Assembly (NCBI GenBank): GCA_019420265.1
Contig: JAHZHM010000061.1
Coordinates: 1-5,328, forward strand
Reading direction: 5' to 3'
Length of the DNA stretch: 5,328 nucleotides
Source of the DNA: Clostridiales bacterium
GTDB taxonomy: Bacteria; Bacillota; Clostridia; Christensenellales; Christensenellaceae
The notes under the pieces were generated by a model, which saw only the letters and a list, made by a program, of their open reading frames with translations, was not told the DNA's origin and did no database searches. Each line of letters starts with the position of its first letter. The first letter of the stretch is position 1. Of this stretch, positions 4,231 to 5,328 are shown in pieces. The position numbers were made by a program, and so were the translations under genes.

Positions 4231-5328
4231 CTATTCCGGCAGTTCCGTCACCAGCGGAGCAGGGCGGACTACCTCGCAATGCTGTTCGCTCACCTCTTGG
4301 CCGCGGTAAAACCAATCCAGTGCCTGCGGAATCATATACTTTAGGAAAGTGAGGCTGTGCCCCATCTCGCTGACGATCAGCCGAAAATCATAGCCGCGGT
4401 AGTTGAGCGCGCTCGCCACATCGCGGTTTGCCAAAATCCAATCCCCAAAGATGATATCGGCATCGTATTTGCCGACGCACATACAAGCGCGCAGATTCTT
4501 CTTCTCATTCGTGGTGCGGATCACCGAGGGCCAGATGTTGCCGCCGCGGATATTGCCAAAGCTGGGGCTGGCCGCGATCACATTGCCAAACAGCTGATTG
4601 GCATACCAGGCAACTGCAAAAGCCGCAATGCCGCTGGAGCTGATGCCCACAACGCTGTGCCGCATAAAGTCCGCCGTAACGGCATAGCCCTCCAGCGCTA
4701 CGGGCAAAAATTCCTCCGCCACAAAGCGGGCAAACCAGTCGCTGACCGTATCGTATTCCACGCTGCGGTTGGTAACGCCTTTGCTCGTCCCGTAAACCGG
4801 CTCCCCAGGCCCCGGATATCCCGGTGCCAAAAACACCGCGATAGTCGGCGGGAGTTTTCCATCTGCAATCAGGTTATCCAGCAGATCCGTGACATTGTCC
4901 GTTCCTTCGGGCAGCAAAATCTCCCCCTCTGCCGGGATAGCATCCAGCAAATCGCTCATCGTGCCGCGCCGCTCGCTCTCCTTTAGAACAGGCATAAAAT
5001 ACATCTGCCCATCCAGGAACAAAATCAAATCTGCGGGCGTTTTTTCGTCATACTGCGCCGGCGTGTAGATCCAGTATTTGTGTTTGACGCCCGGATAAAA
5101 TGCGCAGTCCTCCATCGTGCGCCCGATAATCTTCCCGCGCGGCGTCCCCTGCCTGCGCTGGTATGCCCGCGGAAGAGGGTATCGCTCTTTATTCCACTCC
5201 GCGCGCGCCATCGCCGTTTCATCCCGCTCCAGCCGCCCTATCATAGGATAGTTCTCCATGCAGTAAAACGCCTGATAGCTGCTCTTTGGCATCCTAACTG
5301 TGATATATTCCTCCTCCGGCTTTTGCTC
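4231..5328 (-). CDS. Alpha/beta-hydrolase esterase, enterochelin-esterase-like; N-terminus probably off right edge
   Basis: The product belongs to the putative esterase family related to enterochelin esterase and IroE-type hydrolases; its substrate is unknown. Counting from the first Met in the window (5292), CAFYPGVKHKYWIYTPAQYDE (63-83) and LFLDGQMYF (91-99) form the first strands and oxyanion region. VVGISSSGIAAF (214-225) is the nucleophile elbow with likely Ser218, GKYDADIIFGDWILANRDV (274-292) supplies the acid (Asp277 or Asp279), and SEMGHS gives His312. The family usually has GxSxG at the elbow; here Ser replaces the last Gly. No signal peptide or membrane segment is seen. The start is unresolved: the frame is open for 12 further codons to the edge, and the only strong purine site, GGAGGAGG, is 17 nt before ATG 5292, too far for normal initiation. 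I therefore treat the gene as continuing beyond the window; initiation at 5292 remains possible. Confidence 0.82.
   Translation of the reverse strand, partial: EQKPEEEYITVRMPKSSYQAFYCMENYPMIGRLERDETAMARAEWNKERYPLPRAYQRRQGTPRGKIIGRTMEDCAFYPGVKHKYWIYTPAQYDEKTPADLILFLDGQMYFMPVLKESERRGTMSDLLDAIPAEGEILLPEGTDNVTDLLDNLIADGKLPPTIAVFLAPGYPGPGEPVYGTSKGVTNRSVEYDTVSDWFARFVAEEFLPVALEGYAVTADFMRHSVVGISSSGIAAFAVAWYANQLFGNVIAASPSFGNIRGGNIWPSVIRTTNEKKNLRACMCVGKYDADIIFGDWILANRDVASALNYRGYDFRLIVSEMGHSLTFLKYMIPQALDWFYRGQEVSEQHCEVVRPAPLVTELPE

Noticed and set aside
4357..4986. Plus-strand open frame of 209 codons
   Set aside because: It is antisense to the esterase, whose catalytic motifs are clear; the long frame is a by-product of codon use on the opposite strand.

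Overview
The window looks like chromosomal housekeeping DNA from an anaerobic, low-to-mid GC Firmicute, most likely a gut-type member of Clostridia. This is inferred from several things: strong AGGAGG-type ribosome binding sites, one TTG start, short intergenic gaps closed by perfect hairpin terminators, a DegV-family protein, a Re-citrate-synthase-like enzyme and a clostridial-type MGMT/ATL-like small protein. I see no transposase, integrase, phage gene, CRISPR array, tRNA or rRNA.

Layout, left to right. (1) 1-877, minus strand: the N-terminal 292 residues of a homocitrate/isopropylmalate-synthase superfamily enzyme, best matched by memory to Re-citrate synthase; the gene runs off the left edge. 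(2) 878-1083: its leader, holding two copies of a GC-rich palindrome that can also fold as one larger hairpin. (3) 1084-2312, minus: a complete class I aminotransferase of the aspartate aminotransferase type and its intrinsic terminator. (4) 2313-2597: an AT-rich divergent promoter region with a good promoter on each strand. (5) 2598-3470, plus: a complete DegV-family fatty-acid-binding protein. (6) 3480-3516: a bidirectional terminator shared by convergent genes. (7) 3564-4043, minus: a small cysteine-free protein resembling the DNA-binding domain of O6-alkylguanine-DNA alkyltransferase (alkyltransferase-like). (8) 4044-4230: a gap with two hairpins. (9) 4231-5328, minus: an alpha/beta-hydrolase esterase of the enterochelin-esterase-like type, whose reading frame is still open at the right edge.

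Most genes appear to be separate transcription units, each with its own terminator. The one plausible functional pairing is the citrate-synthase-like enzyme and the aminotransferase. Both would use oxaloacetate, and together they fit a route to glutamate and aspartate in an anaerobe with a branched TCA pathway. The remaining genes are not obviously linked. I did not find a convincing undescribed system. The best leads are the functional identity of the first gene, the tandem palindromes before it, the cysteine-free ATL-like protein, and the unusual nucleophile elbow and undefined N-terminus of the esterase.
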